Of a stretch of DNA of 59,794 bases, positions 28,462 through 37,082 are shown in pieces. Source of the DNA: Candidatus Cloacimonadota bacterium (GTDB lineage Bacteria; Cloacimonadota; Cloacimonadia; JGIOTU-2); the NCBI GenBank assembly GCA_030613025.1, contig JAUWMT010000013.1, positions 1 through 59,794 of the forward strand. The letters run 5' to 3'. The notes under the pieces are model-generated. The model had not been told where the DNA came from, did not search any database, and saw only the letters and a list, made by a program, of their open reading frames with translations. How positions within the stretch are numbered: position 1 is the first letter of the stretch; each line of letters begins with the position of its first letter. A program made the position numbers and the translations under genes.

Positions 28462-31365
28462 ATGATTAAACACAAAAATATTCTTATTACGGATATCGGA
28501 AGCACAACCACAAAAGCTGTCCTTTTTCAAAAGGATTCTGATTCCTACAAACTCATTGCTCTGAGAAATGTAGGCACGACTGTTGAGCGTCCGCAGGAAG
28601 ATGTGAAGATCGGCATATTTGATTCGATTCAGCAGATTGAAAAATCAACAGAAATACAACTCTTAGAAAAAACCTCTACTGCAGAAGACCTTCATTTCAA
28701 TAAAGATACGCTCTATCTCACCACAAGCAGCGCAGGCGGTGGATTGCAGATAATTGTCTTCGGACTCACCCTCTTTGATTCTGCCAGCAGTGCAAAACGT
28801 GCTGCGTATGGCTCAGGCGGTGTGATCCTGGATACATTTGCGATAAACGATAAACGGACTCCTGTTGAAAAGATGCAGCTTATCCGTTTGCTGCGACCTG
28901 ATATTATCTTATTCTCAGGAGGTACAGATGGTGGAAATATCAGCAGCATCGTACGCATGGGTGAGTTACTTTCTCTGGCACATCCAAAGCCAAAATTCGG
29001 AGATAAAACAAAGATACCGCTTGTGTATGCCGGCAATAAGGATGCGCAATCATTCATACGATCACTCTTTTCTGATAAATTCGAACTTTACATAGTTCCC
29101 AATATTCGTCCGACCTTGCAGGATGAAAATCTTCCTCCAGCTCAGGAAAAGATCCACCAACTTTTTATGGATAATGTTATGGAGCAGGCACCGGGTTACG
29201 GCTCACTGAAAAAAGTTGTCTCAGATGATATCATACCCACTCCTTCCGGAGTTATAAATGCGCTTCGGCTTGTAAGCAAAGAGATGGGTAAAAATATCAT
29301 TTCCGTAGATATTGGCGGTGCAACAACTGATGTGTTCTCAAACATTATGGGTAAATATTATCGCACTGTAAGCGCCAATTATGGAATGAGTTACAGTATT
29401 TCTAACGTGATGAAAGATACTACTTTTGAAAGAATTCAAAGATGGCTGCCAGCGGATATTGATAAGCATTATATAAGAAATTATATCGCAAATAAAATGC
29501 TATACCCGCTTTACATTCCAAAAGATGATGCTCAGGTTGCCATCGAACACGCAGTGGCACGAGAAGCGATACGGATGTCCAAAAAGCACCACATGAAAAT
29601 GCATTTCAACACACAAAAGATCGGCTTCCTCGACAGATTGAAGCACATGGATCTCGACAAATTTCTGGAATGCTTCTACGTGGAAAAACTGCAAGAACAG
29701 CGCTCCTTTCACATGAAGGACGTCGGGATTATGATAGGTGCAGGCGGAGTACTATCAAATGCTCCTTCGAACAAACACGCTCTGCTTACTATTTGTGACG
29801 GATTGAAACCCGAAGGAGTTACTGAAATTTGGCGAGATAATCATTTTATTTCACCTCACTTAGGAAAATTGAGTGAAGTGGACAGCGAGCTTACATCCGA
29901 ACTTCTACAAAAAGAGTGTTATCAAAAGATCGGCATCTGTATCCGTCCAGTTTGCAAAAACATGAAACCAGATCAGCAAGTTATGGAAATTCAAATCGGT
30001 GATGGTTCTCATACAATACTATCAAATACACTAAAATATTTTCCAAATGAAAGTAAAGCTGCTCATAAAATATCTATTAAACTCGAGAAGGGCTTTTCTT
30101 TTGGGAATGGTGAGCACGAATTCGAACTTGAGACCGAGCTGCCAATTTTAATTGATACCCGTTTTAGAGATAATACTTCATTTGATCAGTATAATAAGGA
30201 ACTGAAACTCTTCGACTTGGAAAAATCTGAAACCAATCTCGAGAAATGTTTCTCATCTCATATTGAAAAGAAACAAATCGATGAGGGAACATTCACGATA
30301 AAGAGAGAGCTCCCCTACTCTGGTGAGATATTTGTCTCAAAAGATGAAGAAGTGAAACCCTTCACACTTATCGGGGAAAATAAGTATGCACCTCCCAAAA
30401 TTTACGTGCTTTCACTTTTCACTTTGGACTATCTCGATCTGAATCCTGAGCTGATGAAAAAGAGTATGCTTGTGAAGGAAGGTGACTCCGTAAAATTCAA
30501 TCAGAAGATCATCGAGATTACTGACAGGGGGCTGATGTCTGCTTTTTCAGGAAAAAGCAGCGAATACCGAACCCCTGTTCGCGGTAATATCGAGCATATA
30601 AATTTTGAAACCGGCACTATCATTCTGCGGGAAATCCAGGATTATTCTACAAAACCGCTTACAGTAAATATTGCAAAAGAGCTTAAGATCGCACCAAAGC
30701 ATATAAAAGGATATCTTAAAAAACGTGAAGGCGATTTTGTGGAGACTTACGAACCCCTTGCATCACGGCTTGAGAGGGATTTCAGCAAAGTCATACCCTC
30801 GCCGGCAACAGGCGTAATAACTGCGATAGATACTGAAAAGGGTGCAGTAACCATTCAATACAAGAATGAGCCCTACCATGTATTTGCAAACGTGAGCGGA
30901 AAAGTTATTGATGTAGAGGAAAACCTTTCGGCAACTATCCAGTACAAAGGAAGCAAGCTGGGCGGCATTATCGGATTTGGCGGAGAAAAAACAAGCGGAA
31001 TGCTTATTATAAATGAATTTCATCTTGAAAAAGATGCGAAATATCGGGATAAAATCCTCGTGTGTTTTGAGAAAATTTCTTATGATTTCCTGCGGGGTTG
31101 TGCTGAACTCGATGTCGCAGGAGTGGTAGCACCTTCGATCGATAACAAAGACCTTGTAGAATTTCTCGGAGAGGAGATCGGTGTAGCGCTCACTGGTAAT
31201 GAAAACATACCATTCCCGATAATATTGACAGAAGGATTCGGCGATTTCAGAATGAATGCCGTCTTTGAAACTTTCTTCAAAGAACAGCAAAACAAGAAGA
31301 TGTATATGAATGGTCACACCCAGATCCGTGCGGGTGTTGTAAGGCCGCAAATGATAATTTTTTAA
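28462..31365 (+). CDS. GlmL/MutL-type ASKHA reactivase with long C-terminal extension
   Basis: A 967-residue protein. The N-terminal about 470 residues match the glutamate mutase-associated GlmL/MutL family, an ATPase of the actin-like fold: DIGSTTTKAVLF (phosphate 1, residue 11), LFSGGTDGGN, SVDIGGATTDVFSN (phosphate 2, about 284) and GAGGVLSNAP (about 427). GlmL is thought to serve coenzyme-B12-dependent mutases. About 490 further residues contain short beta-rich units (IPSPATGVITAIDTEKGAV, and NVSGKVIDVEEN) resembling barrel-sandwich hybrid domains. GlmL alone is about half this length. No mutase subunit is nearby. Confidence 0.82.
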   Translation: MIKHKNILITDIGSTTTKAVLFQKDSDSYKLIALRNVGTTVERPQEDVKIGIFDSIQQIEKSTEIQLLEKTSTAEDLHFNKDTLYLTTSSAGGGLQIIVFGLTLFDSASSAKRAAYGSGGVILDTFAINDKRTPVEKMQLIRLLRPDIILFSGGTDGGNISSIVRMGELLSLAHPKPKFGDKTKIPLVYAGNKDAQSFIRSLFSDKFELYIVPNIRPTLQDENLPPAQEKIHQLFMDNVMEQAPGYGSLKKVVSDDIIPTPSGVINALRLVSKEMGKNIISVDIGGATTDVFSNIMGKYYRTVSANYGMSYSISNVMKDTTFERIQRWLPADIDKHYIRNYIANKMLYPLYIPKDDAQVAIEHAVAREAIRMSKKHHMKMHFNTQKIGFLDRLKHMDLDKFLECFYVEKLQEQRSFHMKDVGIMIGAGGVLSNAPSNKHALLTICDGLKPEGVTEIWRDNHFISPHLGKLSEVDSELTSELLQKECYQKIGICIRPVCKNMKPDQQVMEIQIGDGSHTILSNTLKYFPNESKAAHKISIKLEKGFSFGNGEHEFELETELPILIDTRFRDNTSFDQYNKELKLFDLEKSETNLEKCFSSHIEKKQIDEGTFTIKRELPYSGEIFVSKDEEVKPFTLIGENKYAPPKIYVLSLFTLDYLDLNPELMKKSMLVKEGDSVKFNQKIIEITDRGLMSAFSGKSSEYRTPVRGNIEHINFETGTIILREIQDYSTKPLTVNIAKELKIAPKHIKGYLKKREGDFVETYEPLASRLERDFSKVIPSPATGVITAIDTEKGAVTIQYKNEPYHVFANVSGKVIDVEENLSATIQYKGSKLGGIIGFGGEKTSGMLIINEFHLEKDAKYRDKILVCFEKISYDFLRGCAELDVAGVVAPSIDNKDLVEFLGEEIGVALTGNENIPFPIILTEGFGDFRMNAVFETFFKEQQNKKMYMNGHTQIRAGVVRPQMIIF

Positions 31366-31369
31366 TAAT

Positions 31370-31642
31370 ATGAGAACATTACATATTATCGTCAAAGGTA
31401 TTGTACAAGGTGTTTGCTTCCGATATTATACTGCATATAATGCACGGCAATATGGCATTCACGGTTATGTAAAAAATCTTTATAATGGAGAAGTCGAGAT
31501 CATAGCACAAAGCGAAACGCAAAACCTGCAACCCTTTTTAGAAAAGATCAAATTAGGACCCCCCGCAGCACGTGTGGATGATATCAAGATCGAAGAAGAA
31601 CCGGAACAAACTGAATATGAATCATTCGAGATCACTTACTAA
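31370..31642 (+). CDS. acyP: Acylphosphatase
   Basis: A 90-residue enzyme hydrolysing acyl phosphates. Visible motif: GIVQGVCFRYYTAYNARQYG (phosphate-binding loop with the catalytic Arg) and GYVKNLYNGEVEI (catalytic Asn). Length is standard. It starts 4 bases after the upstream stop and is therefore co-transcribed with the GlmL-like gene. Confidence 0.94.
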   Translation: MRTLHIIVKGIVQGVCFRYYTAYNARQYGIHGYVKNLYNGEVEIIAQSETQNLQPFLEKIKLGPPAARVDDIKIEEEPEQTEYESFEITY

Positions 31643-31665
31643 ACTTTTGGCTCATTGAAGAATAA

Positions 31666-32829
31666 GTGGGTAAATTGGACATTCAGTTTTTCAGTAAATC
31701 AACCAACATCAAAATACTATGTACTAAACTTTTCATACTTTTTTTATGCGTCTCTCTTTTAGGATTCTCACCCAATCCAAAATATATTACGGAATCCGAT
31801 GAATACCATATAGTAAAGAAGGGTGACACGCTCTACTCGATCGCAAAGAAATACGAAACAACTGTCGATGCTCTCAAGAGGATAAACAATCTTCCCTCAG
31901 ATAAAATACTTATCGGGCAGAAAATTTACCTCCGTAACAAAGAGCATCCACATCAGTATTATGTGACCAAGCAGGATATTCCTTCAAATGGTTATCATGA
32001 AACTCAAAAGGGAGAAACGCTTTACCGACTTTCTAAAATTTATGATATTCCCATCGAGCGATTGATGGAGCTAAATCAGCTTACTTCTTACACGATAAAA
32101 GCCGGCGAGAAATTATTACTGAAAGGAAAGCCAGGACAAACAACAGTTGTTACCACTCAAGTTCAGGAATATAAACCGGAAAAAACAGAGCAGCCACAAA
32201 AAATTCAATCAAAAACAGAAACAACAAAGAAACCAACGACGAAGTTAAAAAAGCCGAAATATCATATTGTGAAAAAGGGTGAAACGCTTTACAGGATCGC
32301 ATCGACTTACGGATTATCTATTTATGAATTGAAGAACTATAATGGGCTGAGTTCAAATAATATTTTTGTTGGGCAGAAGCTCTATCTAAAATCTCAATCA
32401 AAGAATGATAATTCAAAATATATAATTCCCAAACCAGTTATAAAAAAGTCCGAATTTCAGAAATATGGCATTATCTGGCCCTGTATCGGGCAGATCACTT
32501 CGGGATTCGGTACACGTGACGGCAAGCCACATAAAGGACTCGATATTGCCTGCACTGAAGGCACACCGCTGAAAGCTGTCCTTAATGGCGAAGTTGCTTA
32601 CTCCGGCAAGCAGCGCGGCTATGGCAATGTGATCATTCTGAAACATGACAACAGCATCATGACCGTGTATGCACACAACCAGGAAAATCTTGTACATAAG
32701 GGCGATAAAGTAAAAAAGGGAGAAATCATCGGGAAAGTTGGTTTGACCGGTAACACGACCGGCGCACATGTGCATTTTGAAGTCCGGCTCGACGGACGCG
32801 CCTACGATCCACTCCAGTTTTTGCCTTAA
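31666..32829 (+). CDS. LysM-M23 murein hydrolase (NlpD/EnvC-like)
   Basis: A 387-residue exported protein. A hydrophobic signal (residues 20-35) is followed by three LysM repeats (KGDTLYSIAKKYETTVDAL; KGETLYRLSKIYDIPIERL; KGETLYRIASTYGLSIYEL), then a M23 domain with HKGLDIACTEG and HVHFEV metal motifs (His codons near 32530 and 32770). It should bind and cleave peptidoglycan or activate amidases. The start is a GTG at 31666 and is uncertain; a TTG 9 bases on is an alternative. A 102-base piece closely related to its catalytic part lies at 43726-43827. Confidence 0.9.
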   Translation: MGKLDIQFFSKSTNIKILCTKLFILFLCVSLLGFSPNPKYITESDEYHIVKKGDTLYSIAKKYETTVDALKRINNLPSDKILIGQKIYLRNKEHPHQYYVTKQDIPSNGYHETQKGETLYRLSKIYDIPIERLMELNQLTSYTIKAGEKLLLKGKPGQTTVVTTQVQEYKPEKTEQPQKIQSKTETTKKPTTKLKKPKYHIVKKGETLYRIASTYGLSIYELKNYNGLSSNNIFVGQKLYLKSQSKNDNSKYIIPKPVIKKSEFQKYGIIWPCIGQITSGFGTRDGKPHKGLDIACTEGTPLKAVLNGEVAYSGKQRGYGNVIILKHDNSIMTVYAHNQENLVHKGDKVKKGEIIGKVGLTGNTTGAHVHFEVRLDGRAYDPLQFLP

Positions 32830-32853
32830 ATACTATTAAGAAAAAGAAAATAG

Positions 32854-33108
32854 TTAATAAACCACAGAGAACACCGAGAGCACGGAGGAATTTCGATTTG
32901 TGACAAGATACTTTTCTAAGGGTATTATTTCTGTTTTACCGTCTTCGGCAGTTGTCGCAAATTTTGCGACAACTGAATTCTTATTCCTTAAATATGTTAT
33001 TGATATGTTTACAAAAGTTTTAATATCCCTATCGTATAGTTCCGCCATTTGACGGAGGTTTAATCAAACTGTTTCATCAAAAAGAACTACATTGATATTT
33101 ATTTTTCC
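32854..33108 (-). pseudogene. RhuM-family fragment (virulence RhuM/Fic-like), degenerate
   Basis: Minus-strand translation gives INVVLFDETV, a TGA at 33066-33064, then LNLRQMAELYDRDIKT and NSVVAKFATTAEDGK. RhuM proteins have this order, with Trp where the TGA now sits (ETVWL...QMAEL). After AEDGK homology ends within about 10 residues, next to a CACAGAGAACACCGAG-type intergenic repeat at 32861-32888. So this is a truncated remnant with an internal stop, lying at the left edge of the R-M island. A 27-base near-perfect palindrome (CAGTTGTCGCAAA, T, TTTGCGACAACTG) falls at 32949-32975 within the NSVVAKFATT codons. Confidence 0.75.
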
Positions 33109-33165
33109 CTTTTGGGAAGTATAGAGTAAAAAATTAGATTGTCTTACCGGCAAATTTTTCATGAT

Positions 33166-35790
33166 TTAAGAAAGTATTTTATTTTCTAAAGCTTCCTCGA
33201 AATCTTTTTTCAATTTTTCGTTGTAAAAAGGCAACCCCATTAGTTTAAAGTGTTTATTTTCCAATTTTAAATCGGTATCTGCTCTTTCTTCTATCTCAAG
33301 CAAAAACTTTTGTTTCCATCCCTCTTTTGATAATTCAAATCGTTGATTCATATCATAAGTCCATCCCCCCTTCGCTTCAATAAAAATTTGGTAAATACTA
33401 ATTTTATGATTCCTCTTCTTTAAAATCATTATAAAATCTGGCTCAAATGCTCTGCCTTCATCAAAATCAAAAACTTGAAAAAACTTTTCATTGCGAAGCA
33501 AGGCAATATCTGAATATTTCTGTCTTAATTTCTCTATAGCTTCATCAATAAATTTAATGAAATCTCTTTCTTCGCTTGTTCCATATAAATTGTTTTGTGC
33601 ATACCAGTCTTTGTTAGCTAAATTTATTTCTACCATCTCCTGAGCTCTTTCGCTGTCGCTATCCAATTTCAGGGTCTTTCTGCCTTCATTTTTGCCAAAA
33701 ATATCTCTAAGTAATTTTGCCTTAAATAATTTAGTCCCTATGAACTCTGAAGTATTAATTCTTACTTGTTCTGATATCTTTTTAACTACAAATAGAACCA
33801 TTTCTAATTTTTGAGTTGGAGTTAATTTATTTATTTTGTCTTTTGGGCCTAAAACTTCTATACCAACGCTACCTAAATAATTGAGCGATGAAATAAATTC
33901 TTTGATTGATTTTACATAAGGGAAATATTTATTTAGTATTTCAAATTTATAGAACTCAAATCTATCTAATGCGTTCCGAACTATATTTTCTCCAAAATCA
34001 TCAAGTTTACATGCTATCTTGCCACGCGCAATATCTTTTGATGACTTTGGTTTCTTTTCTTCATCTAAAATAATTTCTTCTTTAATTACCCCAGTTCTCA
34101 ATTCATATCTATAATTCTTTTCAATTTTCGCGTCCTGCAAACTAAATATCTCTGTTCTTAGATTTTGTATCCTGTCATTTATAAAAATCACTCCATTTTT
34201 CCAAAAATCGGTCTTCTTAAATGACTTCTTAATAAATAATTCTCTCTGAACATACTTTTCCGGTAAAATTCCAATTTCAGTAAGAGCAGATTTTATTTCC
34301 GCAATATATTTAGGTTCCCTGAAACAGTGATAACATAAAGTTTCTGTAATTCGTAATTCATTCTCAACATCATCATCAAATTTCCTTTTATATCTATCTT
34401 GTATTTCATCTAATTGAAATGGGAAATATCTTGCCCCCCTGCCAATAAGTTGCGCTTCACCCATTGTAGTATTGCCGGGCTTATACTTGCCGTGAACCCA
34501 TCTTCCATCCCTCGTATCGTATAACCTCACAATATCAAATAAGTTAAGCACATCCCAACCTTCATTTAGCATATTAACCGCAAAAATATCCCTTATTTCA
34601 TTATCCTTGCTCTCTAAAGAATTAAGTTTTAATTGCTTTTCTTCATTAACATTCTTAGAATCTAAAAGCATACACTTTTCTTCAGAAAAATCCTCTTGCA
34701 ATTCTCTAATGAAATTGTCAAAAGTTATATTTTCTTTTTGGAAATAGTTAAACACATCTTCTAATATTGTGCCTTTTGCCCGTGAATGTATTTCTTGAAT
34801 ATCTTTAGAAGACAAATTTTTTATTTTTGTTAAAAACCCTTCGTAATTTTCTTTTGATTCCTTAATGCTTTTAGATTTGAAAAGAATTACCGGCTTTAAC
34901 CTTATTTTATATTTCTCAGCGATTTTCCTCCGATACTGGCTTAAAATAACTGCCTGCAAAGCTCGGTCAATCGGGTCTAAATCCGCCTGTAAAACTTCTA
35001 TTTCTTTTGAATATTTATCCAAGCGAAATTGCTTCAAATCGTATTGATAAATAATTTTGTCTTCGTATTTTCGACTGATATTTTGATTGCCCAAATCTAT
35101 TGTTGCGGTAAATTCTAATAAAATATTCTCCATATTACTTGGCAAGATTCGTCTTTTGATTGTATATTCCCAAGTTCTTTGTTCTTCAAGTTCGCTTTGG
35201 CTTAATTTTGTTTTTGTAAGCCTTTGTATGTGATGTGCTTCGTCTGAAATTAAAACAATTTTTTTGCCTTCAAAATCTTCATAAGTTAATGTGTTTTCTT
35301 TTGGATAATTCAAACGGGTGTGTAGGAGTGAAGTAGTAGCAAAGAGAATATTAATGTCTTCCGGATTTGCCGCTTCAAAATTCTGGACCTCTTTAATATC
35401 AACCTGTTTTTCTCCGAATTTAATTTTTGGCGCAAAAAGATATTTTTCGGATAAGGGATTTAAAAAATTGTCTCTTGTCTTTTCAATAATGTTTGTACTG
35501 TTTACAAAAAAGATGAAGTCACGGTAACCAAGATTATATAAATACAAAATATTAGCTGCCATTATGAGCGTCTTGCCAGAGCCGGTTGCCATATTAAAAA
35601 GAATCTGTGCAGGAAATTGCCTTTTTTGATACTCGTTAAAATAAAAATCGAACCTGCCTAAAGCTTCTTTTTGATATTCTCGCAACTCAAACTTTAGATT
35701 GAGATTTTGAACAATATCGCTATCAATCCGCGATGTAAAATAATCCTGCCCAAATGATTCTTTTATTGAATTAAAAGTTTCGTAAAGCAT
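33166..35790 (-). CDS. res: Type III restriction enzyme Res subunit (helicase-endonuclease)
   Basis: A 874-residue protein. Walker A ATGSGKT lies near residue 69, DEAH box SDEAHHIQ near 186, and helicase motif VI region MGEAQLIGRGARYFPF near 450. The C-terminus has a PD-(D/E)xK nuclease pattern (FEPDFIMIL, then FIEAKGG about 20 residues on), so the endonuclease looks intact. With Mod it would translocate on and cut unmodified DNA. TTAGGAAATT precedes the ATG. It is the last gene of a mod-channel-res order, 27 bases after the membrane protein. Confidence 0.92.
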   Translation of the reverse strand: MLYETFNSIKESFGQDYFTSRIDSDIVQNLNLKFELREYQKEALGRFDFYFNEYQKRQFPAQILFNMATGSGKTLIMAANILYLYNLGYRDFIFFVNSTNIIEKTRDNFLNPLSEKYLFAPKIKFGEKQVDIKEVQNFEAANPEDINILFATTSLLHTRLNYPKENTLTYEDFEGKKIVLISDEAHHIQRLTKTKLSQSELEEQRTWEYTIKRRILPSNMENILLEFTATIDLGNQNISRKYEDKIIYQYDLKQFRLDKYSKEIEVLQADLDPIDRALQAVILSQYRRKIAEKYKIRLKPVILFKSKSIKESKENYEGFLTKIKNLSSKDIQEIHSRAKGTILEDVFNYFQKENITFDNFIRELQEDFSEEKCMLLDSKNVNEEKQLKLNSLESKDNEIRDIFAVNMLNEGWDVLNLFDIVRLYDTRDGRWVHGKYKPGNTTMGEAQLIGRGARYFPFQLDEIQDRYKRKFDDDVENELRITETLCYHCFREPKYIAEIKSALTEIGILPEKYVQRELFIKKSFKKTDFWKNGVIFINDRIQNLRTEIFSLQDAKIEKNYRYELRTGVIKEEIILDEEKKPKSSKDIARGKIACKLDDFGENIVRNALDRFEFYKFEILNKYFPYVKSIKEFISSLNYLGSVGIEVLGPKDKINKLTPTQKLEMVLFVVKKISEQVRINTSEFIGTKLFKAKLLRDIFGKNEGRKTLKLDSDSERAQEMVEINLANKDWYAQNNLYGTSEERDFIKFIDEAIEKLRQKYSDIALLRNEKFFQVFDFDEGRAFEPDFIMILKKRNHKISIYQIFIEAKGGWTYDMNQRFELSKEGWKQKFLLEIEERADTDLKLENKHFKLMGLPFYNEKLKKDFEEALENKILS

Positions 35791-35817
35791 AATTTCCTAA
35801 GAATTAGGTTAATATCA

Positions 35818-37080
35818 TTAAAATCTATCAATATGCTCCGACAAATAATAAATAATCTTAATCATTCCTGCTTTTAATCTTTCAAGTTCTTTTATAGCCT
35901 GTTTAATAGATAACCTATATTCATCTTTAATGAAACTTTCTACTTGTTGCCCCTGCTTTTTAATTTCTATAATATATCTGTCAATTTCGCTTGAATCGCG
36001 ATCACTTCTAACAGATAAAACTAATGTCAAAAAGATACCTACCAAAAAGAAAGCAAACAATATCTCTACTATGTAAAAAAACTGGGCCACATCAGATGCT
36101 GGTGAGATTGTAGGAATTCCGTTTGCAAAAAGAGTATTCACGCTATAATAAAAAAACTGAAAGAAATTCGGTGCCGTATTTAGTGCAAAATAATTATGAT
36201 TAATTTTATAAAGGCCAACATTAATTACAGCAAAAATGAGGATTGCTACAACTGCGAGTATTAGAAAATTAATTACATAAAAAATAAAATTAAATTTACT
36301 TTTCTGGTATTCTCGAAGTTTAGATGATAAAAAATAACATCCGCGGTTAAATACAATTGCTAATTGAAGATTGTTGGACCATTTTTGTAATTGAGCTTCA
36401 TTCATTCTTTCAGGAGACAATTCTTTAACTTCCTTATCAAATGAAAACATCTTTCTGCTTCCTGCAAAAAGCTTAGATATTGTCTTCGAATAAACTTGAT
36501 ATAATGCAGAAGGTTTAAATATTAAGATAAATCTATAGACGAAAATGATAAAAAGTATTATAAGCAATGTCAATATAGATGTCCAAATAATGATTTTATT
36601 TGACACAACAAAAATTAGAAAAGAGGATACCAACAACAGGGCTGTGATTATGAAGTTGAACTTTATTGACTTAAAGAATGCAACAAAGGCATTGACAAAA
36701 GCTAATGTTGCAATCCAGTTTTTAGTTTTAAAGAAAAGTTTAGGGACTTTCCAAAATAAAATTATAAGAGGATAAAAAAGAATATAAGAAAACCATGCCA
36801 GAATATATTTATTTTTTGTAAAGAGCCATATAGTAGCAATTAATCCTATCATAATGAAAAATTTATACTTAACGACCCATGCGGCACTTGGGAAGAAGGT
36901 GCCCGTAAGAAATATATCAATATCGTAAATAAATATCTTTGTAACAGTATAAATCCAAAAAGATAACGCTAAGAATTCTCTTGGTAATGTATAGAAAAGG
37001 CTTTTATTTTTCTTTTTGTCTCGTTCCTTCGTTTCTTTCTCCTTACGTTTGTTATCAATTTTGATTATTTCTCCAGACAT
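35818..37080 (-). CDS. Multi-TM pore-like membrane protein inside the R-M operon
   Basis: A 420-residue protein with about seven TM helices. The segment FFYYSVNTLFANGIPTISPASD, between two helices at about residues 315-340, has the layout of a two-TM ion-channel pore (pore helix, selectivity loop, inner helix), but no GYG or TVG filter, so ion selectivity is not predictable. A helical cytoplasmic tail of about 70 residues (KKQGQQVESFIKDEYRLSIKQAIKELERLKAG) follows. It starts 2 bases after the mod stop and 27 bases before res, so it is part of the operon. Function is inferred: perhaps a defence effector. Confidence 0.78.
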   Translation of the reverse strand: MSGEIIKIDNKRKEKETKERDKKKNKSLFYTLPREFLALSFWIYTVTKIFIYDIDIFLTGTFFPSAAWVVKYKFFIMIGLIATIWLFTKNKYILAWFSYILFYPLIILFWKVPKLFFKTKNWIATLAFVNAFVAFFKSIKFNFIITALLLVSSFLIFVVSNKIIIWTSILTLLIILFIIFVYRFILIFKPSALYQVYSKTISKLFAGSRKMFSFDKEVKELSPERMNEAQLQKWSNNLQLAIVFNRGCYFLSSKLREYQKSKFNFIFYVINFLILAVVAILIFAVINVGLYKINHNYFALNTAPNFFQFFYYSVNTLFANGIPTISPASDVAQFFYIVEILFAFFLVGIFLTLVLSVRSDRDSSEIDRYIIEIKKQGQQVESFIKDEYRLSIKQAIKELERLKAGMIKIIYYLSEHIDRF

Positions 37081-37082
37081 AA

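Noticed and set aside
33064-33066. TGA recoded as Trp (alternative genetic code)
   Set aside because: Other genes in the window end in TGA and none of the intact genes needs TGA as sense; decay of RhuM is simpler.
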